Positions 27,688 to 36,174 of a stretch of 64,000 bases of DNA are shown here, piece after piece; within the stretch, counting starts at the first letter, position 1; each line of letters opens with the position of its first letter. The notes under the pieces are model-generated. The model saw nothing but the letters and a program-made list of their open reading frames with translations. It made no database searches and was not told the DNA's origin. The position numbers and the translations under genes were made by a program. The stretch covers positions 1 through 64,000 of the forward strand of contig NZ_LMGI01000002.1 of NCBI RefSeq assembly GCF_001427105.1, given 5' to 3'. The DNA comes from Sphingopyxis sp. Root154 (lineage in GTDB: Bacteria > Pseudomonadota > Alphaproteobacteria > Sphingomonadales > Sphingomonadaceae).

Positions 27688-28235
27688 CCTCGACCCGCCC
27701 GCAGATGGATGCCGTGGTGCAACTCTGGCTCCAGAGCGCAAACGAGCCCGAGCGCGCCGCCGTCGATGCGATCATCGCGGACGCCGCGCCGCGCCATGCC
27801 GCCTGGCTGGCGAGCGAATCCACCGTCATCGCCAACACGTTGCATCAGCCGGCGCCGGGCGCGCGCACCGAAGGCTTTTCCCAGATCGTGTTTCTGGGCC
27901 TGCCACCGCGGCTGAGCTGGGACGCTTGGCGTGACGCCTGGCAGCGCCAGCATTCGGCGGTCGCGGTCGATACGCAAAGCAACTTCGAATATGTCCAGAA
28001 TCTAATCGTCCGGCCGCTGAGCTATGACGCGCCCGCCTATGTCGCGATGGTGGAGGAATGCTTCCCCGCCGCCGCGCTGGCCGATGAGGCAGTGTATTTC
28101 GACGCGGCGGGCGACGCCGCGCGGCTGGCGGAGAACCAGCGGCTGATGATGGAAAGCTGCGCGCGCTTCATCGACTTCGACCGGATCGACTGCATCCCGA
28201 CCAGCCAGTTCGATATTCGGCCGTTCGCCCGCTGA
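27522..28235 (+). CDS. EthD-domain protein
   Basis: A 237-residue cytosolic protein, MEKIIYALWKDS..., whose second half (LSWDAWRDAWQRQHSAVAVD, FEYVQNLIVRPL, YVAMVEECFP) matches the EthD dimeric alpha/beta-barrel family. Relatives sit in catabolic and polyketide operons and handle small aromatic or lipophilic intermediates, but their chemistry is mostly undefined. Its start lies just after the corrected stop of the VOC gene, with GAGGGAG ahead. Part of the 25961-28769 operon. Confidence 0.72.
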   Translation: MEKIIYALWKDSAEEDARFTARLLGDIAPRLGGLAHAVRVNVQDDSVRAGTSPRMTSTRPQMDAVVQLWLQSANEPERAAVDAIIADAAPRHAAWLASESTVIANTLHQPAPGARTEGFSQIVFLGLPPRLSWDAWRDAWQRQHSAVAVDTQSNFEYVQNLIVRPLSYDAPAYVAMVEECFPAAALADEAVYFDAAGDAARLAENQRLMMESCARFIDFDRIDCIPTSQFDIRPFAR

Positions 28236-28262
28236 AATTCCGAAAAACCGAAAGGATGTATC

Positions 28263-28769
28263 ATGCGCAACCTCGATAAATCGCTGACGCGGCTCGATCC
28301 CGACGCCGTCGTCCGCTCAGAGCGCGTCGAAATCGACGCCCCCGCTGCGTTGGTGTGGGAGGTATTGGTCGATCTTCCCCGTTATGGCGAATGGAACCCC
28401 TTCTGCATTGCCGCAGAATCGACGCTCGTCATGGGCGCGCCGGTCACCATGACGCTCAAAAGCTATACCGAGCCCGACACGGTCTTTCCCAATTGCGAAT
28501 ATATCTGCGCGTTCGAGCCCGAGCGGCTGTTGTCATGGGAACTGCCCCATGCCGAAGCCTGGCCCTATCCGGCGCGGCGCGATCAGGTCATCGAGCCGCT
28601 GGGCGACAGGGCCTGCGCCTATCATTCGACCGACGCCTTTCTGGGGCCCAATGGCATTCATGTGATGCGTTTTGCCGGGCCCTGGGTGAAACGCGCTTTC
28701 GACGACACCGCCCATGCGCTCAAGGCCCGCGCCGAAGCGATGTATCGCGACCGCAAAACCGCGGATTAA
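28263..28769 (+). CDS. SRPBCC-family (START/Bet v 1-like) protein
   Basis: A 168-residue helix-grip protein. It opens with the family pattern VVRSERVEIDAPAALVWEVL followed by DLPRYGEWNPFC, continues with PERLLSWELPH, and ends in the long helix WVKRAFDDTAHALKARAEAM. These proteins bind hydrophobic ligands in a deep pocket. It is the last gene of the flavin reductase operon, starting 27 nt after the EthD stop with AAAGGA ahead. Ligand binding for the operon's substrate is a reasonable guess. Confidence 0.75.
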   Translation: MRNLDKSLTRLDPDAVVRSERVEIDAPAALVWEVLVDLPRYGEWNPFCIAAESTLVMGAPVTMTLKSYTEPDTVFPNCEYICAFEPERLLSWELPHAEAWPYPARRDQVIEPLGDRACAYHSTDAFLGPNGIHVMRFAGPWVKRAFDDTAHALKARAEAMYRDRKTAD

Positions 28770-28803
28770 CATCCGGCCGGGCCGCTTCCGAACTGAAAAC
28801 AGC

Positions 28804-28839
28804 GAAGCCGGGGATCGCTCATTTGCGGCCCCCGGCTTC
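28804..28839. terminator. Strong hairpin between convergent genes
   Basis: GAAGCCGGGG (28804-28813) pairs perfectly with CCCCGGCTTC (28830-28839). It lies between the convergent SRPBCC and TBDR genes and could end transcription from both sides. No clear T-tract is present on either strand. Confidence 0.5.
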
Positions 28840-28862
28840 ACGCGATCATGCCATGCGGCTCT

Positions 28863-31229
28863 CTAGAATTTGAAGCCCAGCTCGACGCCAAAGCTGCGCG
28901 GATCGCCGTACATGACGCCGGCGAAGCCGAGCGAACCGAAGTCGATCCCCGAGAGCGCATAATCTTCTTTGGTCAGATTCTTGCCCCAAAGCGAAATCGA
29001 GGCCCGGGCACCGCCAACCGCGATGTCGGAGATCGAGAGCCGCGCGCTCAGCAGCCCCACCCCGCCATCGGAGATTTCCTCGTTGAACGGATTGACCGGG
29101 TGCCAATAGACCTTGCTGCGATAACTCCAGTCGGTGCGCGCGATGAATTTCCCGAAATTGCCGAGTTCGGTTTCATACTGTGCGCCAATATTGGCAGTCG
29201 TCGCGGCCGAATATTGGAACTTGGCGACATCCGAAATGTCGGTGGCGACACCGGTCATCGGGTCGACGAAAGTGAACCTTTTATATTTGCGATCGGTATA
29301 GCCGAACGACGCATCGACCGTGAGCCCGTCTGTAATCCGGGCCTGAAGCTCGGCCTCGATGCCCGTGTAGGTGGCCTTCGCGGCATTCACCGTCGTGCTC
29401 GCCGCGCCGCCGGTGCCGGCGAGGAATTGCTGGACCTGAAGGTCGTCGTAGATCGCGTGGAAAGCGGCGACGTTGAAGCGGACGCGGCGATCGAACAGCT
29501 CGCTCTTGAACCCGATTTCATAGGACACGAGATCCTCGGGGTTGAAGCCATTATTGTCCGCCGCGCGCGCGTTGAAACCGCCCGCCTTGTAACCCGTGCT
29601 CACACGGGCATAGGTCATGATGTCATCGCTCCAGTCGTAGGAGATGTTGGCAAGCCAGTTCAGACGATTGAACTTGCGCGTCAGGTCGCGCGGCGCGGTC
29701 GGCGCGGGCGCCGACTGGATCAGATGCTTCTTGTCCTCGGTATAGCGAATCCCGCCGGTGATGCTCAGTCGGCTGTCGAGCGCCGCCGGTTTCCAGGTAA
29801 GCTGGCTGAATGCCGCGACCGACCGCGAGATGTGGCGATAAGACAGCAAGGTATCGAGGTTGACGCCAAAGCTGCTCAGGTTGACTCCCGGCGCGATCGG
29901 GATCGGTACCGGCGAAGGAAGGACCAGCGTGAAGCCCTGCGGATTCACCTCGGTCGCGCGCTCGCGGAAATAATAGGCGCCGAGGACATAGTCGAACTCG
30001 TCGCCGATCGAGCCGATCAGGTTGAATTCTTGGCTGAACTGCTTTTGATGCCGCTCATTGCTGGTGTGGAACAGGTCGATCGGGCCGATGCCCTGCGGAA
30101 TGAAGGCATTGGGCGGCACCAGGATCGCGGGGCTGACGAGGAAACCGACGAGGCCCCCGTTGCCGTCGAGATCGGAGCTTTCGCTCACATTGTCCCACTT
30201 GCGATAGCCGGTGATCGAGCGCAGCGTCGCATCGCCGATCTCGAGGTTGAGCGTCAGCGAATGGCCCTGCACCTTGTCATGCGCATTGCCGTCGCGATCG
30301 AGCCGGATCTGCGACAGCCGGTCCTGCGAAACCTGCGGAGCGGTCCCGCCGAACGCGGGCGAGAAGCTCAGATACTGGAGGATGTCGGGGCGGATCGCGC
30401 GCAACTGGAAGGCATTGGCGCGGCCGTTGCGGTCGCTCGAGTCAAAGACATAGTCGGCGGTGAAGCCGGTGCCCTTGTCAAAGCGCACGGCGGCGCGGAC
30501 GGCGTCGGTGTTGCGCGCGCCCGGATCGCGCTTGTCGGATGGTTCGAGCAGATTGTCGACCGTTCCGTTGCGCTGGCTGTGGTAATAGCCGAGCTTCAGC
30601 GCCAGACCGGTGTCGCCGAGTTCGCCGGTGTCGATCAGCGCCTTCACCATATATTCGTCGAAGCTGCCGTAGCCGACCTGCAGGCGACCGCCGAAATCCT
30701 TCGACGGCTTGGCCGAGATCAGGTTGACCGCGCCGCCCGTCGTGTTGCGGCCATAGAGCGTCCCCTGCGGCCCGCGAAGGATCTCGACGCGCTCAAGATC
30801 CATCATGTCGAACAGCGCGCCCGCCGAACGGCCGACGATGACGCCGTCAACATAAAGCCCCACCGCCGGATCTGCGGTCAGGATCGGGTCGTTGTCGACG
30901 ATACCGCGGATCGAAATCGACGGGTTGGCCGTCGCCGACGGGGTTTCGGTGATGATGAGGTTGGGCGCCGCGCTGCCGAGCGCGGCGACGCTGGTGATGC
31001 CGCGCTGCTCGATTGCTTCGGCATTGATCGCGCTGATCGCGAGCGGCGTGTCCTGCAGGCTTTCCGCACGCTTCTGCGCCGTGACGATGATTTCGCCCAG
31101 CCCTTCGGACGCGGCACCCTCCGCCTGCGGCGCCTGTTCGGCCTGCTGCGCTTGCGCGGCGCTGGCCATCCACGGCGCGATCAGCGCGATGGCGGCCATC
31201 TGCGTGCGGCGATGTGTGCGTGCCTTCAT
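28863..31229 (-). CDS. TonB-dependent outer-membrane receptor
   Basis: A 788-residue receptor with signal peptide (TQMAAIALIAPWMASAAQAQ), TonB box LGEIIVTAQKRAESLQDTP, a plug with LERVEILRGPQGTLYGRNT, and a barrel ending LGFKF. Starts at 31229 or 31238 are both possible; the first has GGGA at a workable distance, whereas AAAGGG directly abuts the second. Its promoter zone has AT-rich TGCGT...ATGCA palindromes like those near the steroid genes. The upstream P450/ferredoxin operon ends in a terminator, so this gene has its own promoter. Uptake of a hydrophobic carbon source is inferred. Confidence 0.87.
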   Translation of the reverse strand: MKARTHRRTQMAAIALIAPWMASAAQAQQAEQAPQAEGAASEGLGEIIVTAQKRAESLQDTPLAISAINAEAIEQRGITSVAALGSAAPNLIITETPSATANPSISIRGIVDNDPILTADPAVGLYVDGVIVGRSAGALFDMMDLERVEILRGPQGTLYGRNTTGGAVNLISAKPSKDFGGRLQVGYGSFDEYMVKALIDTGELGDTGLALKLGYYHSQRNGTVDNLLEPSDKRDPGARNTDAVRAAVRFDKGTGFTADYVFDSSDRNGRANAFQLRAIRPDILQYLSFSPAFGGTAPQVSQDRLSQIRLDRDGNAHDKVQGHSLTLNLEIGDATLRSITGYRKWDNVSESSDLDGNGGLVGFLVSPAILVPPNAFIPQGIGPIDLFHTSNERHQKQFSQEFNLIGSIGDEFDYVLGAYYFRERATEVNPQGFTLVLPSPVPIPIAPGVNLSSFGVNLDTLLSYRHISRSVAAFSQLTWKPAALDSRLSITGGIRYTEDKKHLIQSAPAPTAPRDLTRKFNRLNWLANISYDWSDDIMTYARVSTGYKAGGFNARAADNNGFNPEDLVSYEIGFKSELFDRRVRFNVAAFHAIYDDLQVQQFLAGTGGAASTTVNAAKATYTGIEAELQARITDGLTVDASFGYTDRKYKRFTFVDPMTGVATDISDVAKFQYSAATTANIGAQYETELGNFGKFIARTDWSYRSKVYWHPVNPFNEEISDGGVGLLSARLSISDIAVGGARASISLWGKNLTKEDYALSGIDFGSLGFAGVMYGDPRSFGVELGFKF

Positions 31230-31259
31230 CAGTCCCATCCCTTTCGCTTGTCGTTTGTG

Positions 31260-31311
31260 GCGTATTATGCACCACTTTTTATCAATTTTCACATGATGCG
31301 TAATATATGCA
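31260..31311. promoter_or_regulatory. AT-rich promoter zone with TGCGT/ATGCA palindromes
   Basis: GCGTATTATGC (31260-31270) and TGCGTAATATATGCA (31297-31311) are imperfect palindromes, each with one mismatch, just upstream of the TBDR start. Similar sequences occur before other genes of the 31-59 kb region, suggesting a shared regulator. Confidence 0.4.
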
Positions 31312-31340
31312 ATACATACCTACGCAAGCAGGTAATTCAA

Positions 31341-31358
31341 CACCCCCTTTTGGGGGTG
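31341..31358. repeat. 18-bp palindromic repeat, copy 2
   Basis: CACCCCC-TTTT-GGGGGTG is a perfect hairpin, one base different from the reverse complement of the element at 25812-25829. It lies between the TBDR promoter zone and the ferredoxin terminator. Confidence 0.5.
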
Positions 31359-31369
31359 CGCACCCGGAC

Positions 31370-31394
31370 AAAAAAAAGGGCGGCAAAGCCGCCC
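31370..31394 (-). terminator. Rho-independent terminator after P450/ferredoxin operon
   Basis: On the minus strand GGGCGGC-TTT-GCCGCCC is followed by eight T residues. It begins about 20 nt after the ferredoxin stop and is the clearest intrinsic terminator in the window. Confidence 0.85.
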
Positions 31395-31414
31395 AGTTAC
31401 CGCCCCTAACGCAT

Positions 31415-31750
31415 TTAAATTCCGGGTTGTTCTTTGGGGATATGAACCCTCAGCCCGTCCAGTTCCTCGGTGATATGGATCTGGCAGCTCAGCCGGCTGC
31501 CCGGCGTGACATCGATAAAGTCGGCGAGCGCTTCGAGCATTTCGGCCTCATCCTCGCCCGGCGGGCCGACTCGCTCTACCCACGCATCGTCGACATAGAC
31601 ATGGCAGGTCCCGCACTGGCGGACGCCCCCGCACAGCGCATCGATCCCGTCGACGAGGTTGCCGATCGCGAGGTGCATGACTGCCATGCCCTCGAAGTTG
31701 GTGCAGGTCTTTTCGCTCCCGTCGGGCTGAACATAGGTAACGCGGGCCAT
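31415..31750 (-). CDS. [2Fe-2S] ferredoxin, adrenodoxin/putidaredoxin type
   Basis: A 111-residue electron carrier with the cluster ligands Cys40, Cys46, Cys49 and Cys89 (C-x5-C-x2-C...C, in ALCGGVRQCGTC and RLSC). This spacing is diagnostic for the vertebrate-type class that serves class I P450s. Its ATG overlaps the stop of the P450 gene by one base (TGATG), so the two are made in step. A perfect terminator follows. It should pass electrons from an NAD(P)H-ferredoxin reductase, not seen in the window, to the adjacent P450. Confidence 0.9.
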   Translation of the reverse strand: MARVTYVQPDGSEKTCTNFEGMAVMHLAIGNLVDGIDALCGGVRQCGTCHVYVDDAWVERVGPPGEDEAEMLEALADFIDVTPGSRLSCQIHITEELDGLRVHIPKEQPGI

Positions 31751-33168
31751 CAGTTCGCACCCTTCGCGTGCATCGGGCAGCCCGCAGCGCCGGCAAGCGC
31801 GTCGACATCGGCGGGCGAACGGGCGGCGATGGTACGCCGTTTGTAGCGCACCCGGCACGGCTGTTCGGGCCAATAGGTGCCCGCACCCGCGATCGGGCGC
31901 GGCGTGTCGATCAATTCCATGTCGTAGCGCTGGAGCAGGATGGCAATCAGCGCCTTCATCTCCATGCGCGCAAAGTTGACTCCGGCACAGCGGTGCATGC
32001 CGCCGCCAAAGCCGATCAGGCTGTTCGATTCGACCTTGGTGTCCGCCTTTTCGGTGTTGAAACGTTCGGGATCATAGTCGTCGGGCCGGTCGAAAATTTC
32101 GCTCATCCGGTGACTGACCGACGGCGCGAGCAGGATCCAGTCGCCTTCGCGGACGCGATAGCCGTCGCGCTCGAAGTCGGCCGCGGCCTTGCGGATCATC
32201 GTGAAGGCCACCGGATGCAGCCGCTCGGTCTCGCGCAGCGCGAGATCCATCTTCTGCATCGCGATCGCCTGTTCCCAGCTGAGGTCGGCCCCCGATGCCG
32301 AGCCCAATATCGCCCCGATTTCGTCGCGCAACACGTCCTGATATTCGCGGTTCTGGAGGATATCGATCATCGCCCAGCTGACCTGCCCCGCGGTCGTTTC
32401 GTGCCCCGCCCAGACGAGGAGCAAGATCATGTGGATGATCAACTCGTCGGGGATCGGACGGCCGTCGGGATAGGTCGACGCCACCATGTCCTGAAAGAAA
32501 TCCGCCGGCTCGACCGGATGCGCGCGCCGCTGCCTGATCCAGTCGCCGAGGATGCGGTGAAGCTTTTTCTTGGCCGCCTGGCTGCGGCGCATCTTCTTGG
32601 TCGGAAGCCAGAGCGGCAGGACGAATTCCATCCCGCCGGAAAAGTCGCGGAACAGCTCGAAGAATTCGTGTCCGAGCTTCTGTTTGAAATCGCGCCCCAT
32701 GAAGCTGTGCGCAGCGATGTCCATGACCACCGGCCCGAGGGTCGAGATCAGATCGAACTCCCCACTGTCGCCGAGCCGGTGACAAAGCGCCATCGTCTCT
32801 TCGGCCATCACCGGCACATATTGCTTCATCGCCGAAGCCTTGAAGCGCGGCATGATGACCGCGCGCTGGTTCAGATACTCCTCCATCTCGGCGAAGGAGT
32901 AGAAGTTGGGCGAGAACATCTTGTGGAAGAAGGGCATCGATTCGCGGATCGACAGCAGCTTGTCGGTTTCCTGAAAGACGAAGCGATTATTGTCGGGTCC
33001 GAGCATCACGACCATGTTCCGTCCGCCCATGCGGAACGAATAGATCGGCCCATGCTCCTGATAGCCCCGGCGCAGCAATCCGACCGGATCCTTGAAGAAA
33101 TCCGTCAGGTGACCGAGGAACGGAACGCCGCCGCGCATCGCGGGCGGCTGCATGACGATTGCCGACAT
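31750..33168 (-). CDS. Cytochrome P450
   Basis: A 472-residue soluble class I P450. The oxygen-binding I-helix reads LLLVWAGHETTAGQVSW, the K-helix ETERLHPVAF, and the haem loop FGGGMHRCAGVNFA has the Cys ligand at about residue 394. The layout and 'FGGGMHRC' loop are like the CYP51-related bacterial group, and the C-terminus carries an extra tail ending CPMHAKGAN. RBS AGGGAG precedes the ATG. It is paired with its own ferredoxin and lies next to an XRE regulator. With steroid catabolism nearby, a sterol or steroid hydroxylation is plausible but not shown. Confidence 0.9.
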   Translation of the reverse strand: MSAIVMQPPAMRGGVPFLGHLTDFFKDPVGLLRRGYQEHGPIYSFRMGGRNMVVMLGPDNNRFVFQETDKLLSIRESMPFFHKMFSPNFYSFAEMEEYLNQRAVIMPRFKASAMKQYVPVMAEETMALCHRLGDSGEFDLISTLGPVVMDIAAHSFMGRDFKQKLGHEFFELFRDFSGGMEFVLPLWLPTKKMRRSQAAKKKLHRILGDWIRQRRAHPVEPADFFQDMVASTYPDGRPIPDELIIHMILLLVWAGHETTAGQVSWAMIDILQNREYQDVLRDEIGAILGSASGADLSWEQAIAMQKMDLALRETERLHPVAFTMIRKAAADFERDGYRVREGDWILLAPSVSHRMSEIFDRPDDYDPERFNTEKADTKVESNSLIGFGGGMHRCAGVNFARMEMKALIAILLQRYDMELIDTPRPIAGAGTYWPEQPCRVRYKRRTIAARSPADVDALAGAAGCPMHAKGAN

Positions 33169-33267
33169 CGAATTTCTCCCTCTCGCGCCGGCATCGTGGC
33201 CGGCTTGCGATCGGGTATCGCGCCATCGCGCGGGGCCGCCGAGAGGATCGCATGGTAGTAGCGAATT

Positions 33268-34071
33268 TTAATCCTTAAAGGATCGTTGTTCGCAACTTTC
33301 GGTGCCAAACGCACCCGCCGCGACATCGCGCGCGACCATCGGCAGCGGGATCGGGGTCGAAGCGATCAGCAGGCCGACGTTCGTCTTGACCGCGGGTGGC
33401 AGCAATGCGTCGCGCGCGATCAGGTCGCGCACTTCGCGAAAGAGGCTGGCGAGCCGGCGTTCGAGCAGGATGCGCGAGGCGTCGGACAGTTCGCCGATCT
33501 CGAACTCCCAGATCGAGCCCCTGGCCGAAAAGTCATATTGGAGGAATTCCTCCTTGACCCGCCGGTCGAAGAAACGCCGCATCGGGCCGCCCCGGCGCCA
33601 GCTGATACTGCGCGCGGTCATCAGGCGGATGACGTTGCCGGGAAGCAGCTGGATCAACCCGATGCGCTCGAGCTTGAGCAGCGCCGGGACCAGCACCGTC
33701 TGGTCGATCCCATAATCCCTCTCGATCCGCTCGACGGTCCAGCCGCCGAGCGCGAGATGAAAGCAGAAGAGCGCCAGCGGATCATCGACCAGCGCCTGTT
33801 CCTGAACGTCGGTGAGTGTGTCGGGCATCGCGGGCCGCGCCGCGTCAGCGAGCCGCGCAAGTTCCAGAAAACTGATCCCGGCGAGCTCGCAGATCTCGTC
33901 GATCCGCGCGAGCGTAAAACTATGCTGCGCGAAGGTCCGGCGCACGCTGGCATGGCTGATGCCCAGCGCCACCGCGACATCCGCATAGGTCAGCCCGCGT
34001 TCTTTGAGCACGCGCTTCAGCGCCTCGACCAGATAGATGCTCTGCGTGTGTAATCGCTCAGCTGCCGTCAT
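33268..34071 (-). CDS. XRE-family helix-turn-helix regulator with long C-terminal domain
   Basis: A 267-residue regulator. Residues 10-70 form the helix-turn-helix (LKRVLKERGLTYADVAVALG, ISHASVRRTFAQ). The remaining 190 residues include a second winged-helix-like part (ALLKLERIGLIQLLPGNVIR) and a conserved FFDRRVKEEFLQYDF block of unknown role. It precedes the P450 gene on the same strand. A perfect 13-bp palindrome, ATCCTT-A-AAGGAT (33271-33283), overlaps its own 3' end, about 100 nt upstream of the P450 start, and could be its target. Confidence 0.75.
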   Translation of the reverse strand: MTAAERLHTQSIYLVEALKRVLKERGLTYADVAVALGISHASVRRTFAQHSFTLARIDEICELAGISFLELARLADAARPAMPDTLTDVQEQALVDDPLALFCFHLALGGWTVERIERDYGIDQTVLVPALLKLERIGLIQLLPGNVIRLMTARSISWRRGGPMRRFFDRRVKEEFLQYDFSARGSIWEFEIGELSDASRILLERRLASLFREVRDLIARDALLPPAVKTNVGLLIASTPIPLPMVARDVAAGAFGTESCEQRSFKD

Positions 34072-34141
34072 TCAGGCCACCTTTCATCGCCGTCACCATG
34101 CCCGCGGATCGGTGCCGGCGCCACGCGATTCAAGAGCGCGA

Positions 34142-34774
34142 TTATAGGACGGATGCTTCCATCGTGCAGAAACTGTGACAGAGCCGCGCATCGACGATGC
34201 GGTCGGGGCATTCGGGATCGAACCAGCGGTCGATGCGCGCCCAATGATAGGGGTGCATCATATAGGGGCCCATCAACCCGCCAGCGTCGGCATATTCCTG
34301 TTCCCAGACATGCGTCCATCGACGCGCGCCAATCGCATCATCGGCTCGGCTGAGCTGCCAATTACGAATCGCGGTGATATAGTGCGGCATCATCCGCGTT
34401 TCAGCCTCGAAGTGCGCGACAAGCGCCGGATCGGTGCCTTCGTCGACGCTGAGCAGCAGCACACGGTAGACGCCGTTCGCAAGTCCGGGATCGGACCGCC
34501 CGCCCGACCCGCTCTGATAGGAAACCCCATCGACCGACGCGACCGCCGGGGTGGCAAGCAGCGGCGCGAGCGCCGCGCCGAAATCCGAGCACTGCACCTC
34601 GGCGTCGAAGGAAAAATGTGCGAGGAGGTCGCCGCCGAAATGGCTGCCCGCATGCGTCGGGGCGACAAGCTGGCGATATGCGGAGTGCGCGGCTGCCAGC
34701 ACGCGTATCTCATCGGCCAACGCCGATACACTCGCGGAGTCGGTAAGAGTGACGAGCCGGGTCAGCTTATACAT
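34142..34774 (-). CDS. Dabb-like alpha/beta-barrel protein (unassigned)
   Basis: A 210-residue cytosolic protein starting MYKLTRLVTLTDSAS. Its middle resembles dimeric ferredoxin-like barrels (Dabb/EthD type): LVAHFEAETRMMPHYITAIR, RWTHVWEQEYADAGGLMGPY, MMHPYHWARIDRWF. Its start overlaps the stop of the preceding small gene by 8 nt. Three genes here (dehydrogenase, small protein, this one) overlap in series and form one transcription unit. No reaction can be assigned. Confidence 0.62.
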   Translation of the reverse strand: MYKLTRLVTLTDSASVSALADEIRVLAAAHSAYRQLVAPTHAGSHFGGDLLAHFSFDAEVQCSDFGAALAPLLATPAVASVDGVSYQSGSGGRSDPGLANGVYRVLLLSVDEGTDPALVAHFEAETRMMPHYITAIRNWQLSRADDAIGARRWTHVWEQEYADAGGLMGPYMMHPYHWARIDRWFDPECPDRIVDARLCHSFCTMEASVL

Positions 34775-35132
34775 CGCAAAGCCTTTCGACATCGGCGGGG
34801 TCGGATGCGAAGTAGCGGCGACGGCTGACCGCGCGCGCATCGGCATCGGCCCACCAGGCGGCGACATCGGGGTCGTTGCCGCCGACAAAGCGCATCTGCC
34901 ACCAGGCTCCGGCACCAGCGAGCGACCAGCGGAAAACGAGCGTGTTCGACTGGTCGTCGAGCCACATCGGCGGGCTGACGAGAATTTGTTCGAGCACCAT
35001 GCCGCGCGCCCGCGCGCCGGGCGCGTAGCGCGCCAGATAGTCGTCGAGCAGCGCCTTGCCCTCGCCGGGCTTCGCGACGATCTCGTCGATCGCATGGACC
35101 GTCGGCGCAACCGCCGTGTCGTCAGTCGTCAT
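34767..35132 (-). CDS. Small conserved-looking protein of unknown function (barrel-like)
   Basis: A 121-residue protein starting MTTDDTAVAP. The length, the MVLEQILVSPPMWLDD segment and the charged DVAAWWADADARAVSRRRYF end suggest a small dimeric alpha/beta-barrel similar to its downstream neighbour. It overlaps the dehydrogenase gene by 11 nt and the next gene by 8 nt, which strongly supports real coding. Not recognised as a named family. Confidence 0.6.
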   Translation of the reverse strand: MTTDDTAVAPTVHAIDEIVAKPGEGKALLDDYLARYAPGARARGMVLEQILVSPPMWLDDQSNTLVFRWSLAGAGAWWQMRFVGGNDPDVAAWWADADARAVSRRRYFASDPADVERLCDV

Positions 35133-36111
35133 GGGATGCCACCTCCAGGATGATCTTGCCGCGGACATGCTGGCCTTCGATGCGGCGGTGCGCCTCGGCC
35201 GCTTCGCCGAGCGGCAGGATCTCGATCGCGGGCGGCTTCACTTTGCCCCCTACACATAGTGCAGCCAGTTCCTTCAGATGCTGCGGCAAGCGCATGACGG
35301 CGTTCATATTGGACAGGATGCTCACCCCGCTCGCGGCGGCGCGCGCGACATCATCGGCGCTCGCTTGCGATACCAGAGTTGCGATCTCGACATAGCGGCC
35401 GCCCGGCGCCACAATATCGACAGCGGCCGGGAGCAGGCTGTCGAGCCCGACCGCATCGAGCACAAGATCGACCCCGCCCGGCGCCCATTGGCGCACTGCC
35501 TGAGCAACATTGCCGCCGCGATAGTCGATCGCATGGTCGGCCCCGAAACCCCGGACATAGGACATATTGTCCGGGCCGCAGGTCGCGGCGACACGCGCAC
35601 CCAGCGAGCGCGCAATCTGGATTCCGATGCTGCCGACGCCGCCTGCACCGCCGTTGATGAGCACGGTCTGCCCCGACTTCAGCTCGCCGACATCAACGAG
35701 ACCGCCATAGGCCGTCGTCCCCGCGACCGGCAGCGCGGCGGCCTGCGCAAAACTCCATCCCTGCGGCAAGGGGGCGAGGAAAGCCGCGTCGGCGATGCAA
35801 TATTCGGCATAGGAGCCATCGCGCCCCTGCCCCTGTTTCGACATGCCGAAGACGCGGTCGCCGGGAGCAAATGTGTCGACGCCTTCGCCGACCGCCTCGA
35901 CAATGCCGGCAAAGTCGAAACCGAGCACGAACGGAAAGTGATAGTCGATATAGGCCGACAACTTGCCGACGCGCGTTTTCCAGTCGGCGGGATTAACGCC
36001 TGCGCACAGAACCCGGACCAGCACCTCGCCCGCCGCGGGTTCGGGCATGGCTATGTTGCCCCAGACGAGCTGCTCGGGACCGCCGAACCCGTTGATCACC
36101 ATCGCGCGCAT
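35122..36111 (-). CDS. Quinone-oxidoreductase-like MDR dehydrogenase
   Basis: A 329-residue medium-chain dehydrogenase without the zinc ligands of true alcohol dehydrogenases. It has the GroES-like start MRAMVINGFGGPEQLVW, the NADPH loop GGAGGVGSIGIQIARSLGA at about residue 145, and CAGVNPADWKTRVGKL, typical of QOR enzymes that reduce enones or quinones. ATG at 36111 is chosen because AAGGAG lies 7 nt ahead; the 9-residue longer form has no site. First gene of the overlapping trio 36111-34142. Confidence 0.85.
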   Translation of the reverse strand: MRAMVINGFGGPEQLVWGNIAMPEPAAGEVLVRVLCAGVNPADWKTRVGKLSAYIDYHFPFVLGFDFAGIVEAVGEGVDTFAPGDRVFGMSKQGQGRDGSYAEYCIADAAFLAPLPQGWSFAQAAALPVAGTTAYGGLVDVGELKSGQTVLINGGAGGVGSIGIQIARSLGARVAATCGPDNMSYVRGFGADHAIDYRGGNVAQAVRQWAPGGVDLVLDAVGLDSLLPAAVDIVAPGGRYVEIATLVSQASADDVARAAASGVSILSNMNAVMRLPQHLKELAALCVGGKVKPPAIEILPLGEAAEAHRRIEGQHVRGKIILEVASHDD

Positions 36112-36142
36112 GCCATTCTCCTTGTCGACCGATGGCAAAAGA

Positions 36143-36165
36143 GGCGGCCGCGCCGTGCGGCCGCC
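36143..36165 (-). terminator. Intrinsic terminator after the TBDR gene
   Basis: GGCGGCCGC pairs with GCGGCCGCC across a 5-nt loop. On the minus strand it is followed by TCTTTT. It lies 10 nt beyond the stop of the TBDR gene and separates it from the dehydrogenase operon. Confidence 0.7.
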
Positions 36166-36174
36166 CTGCCCCCG

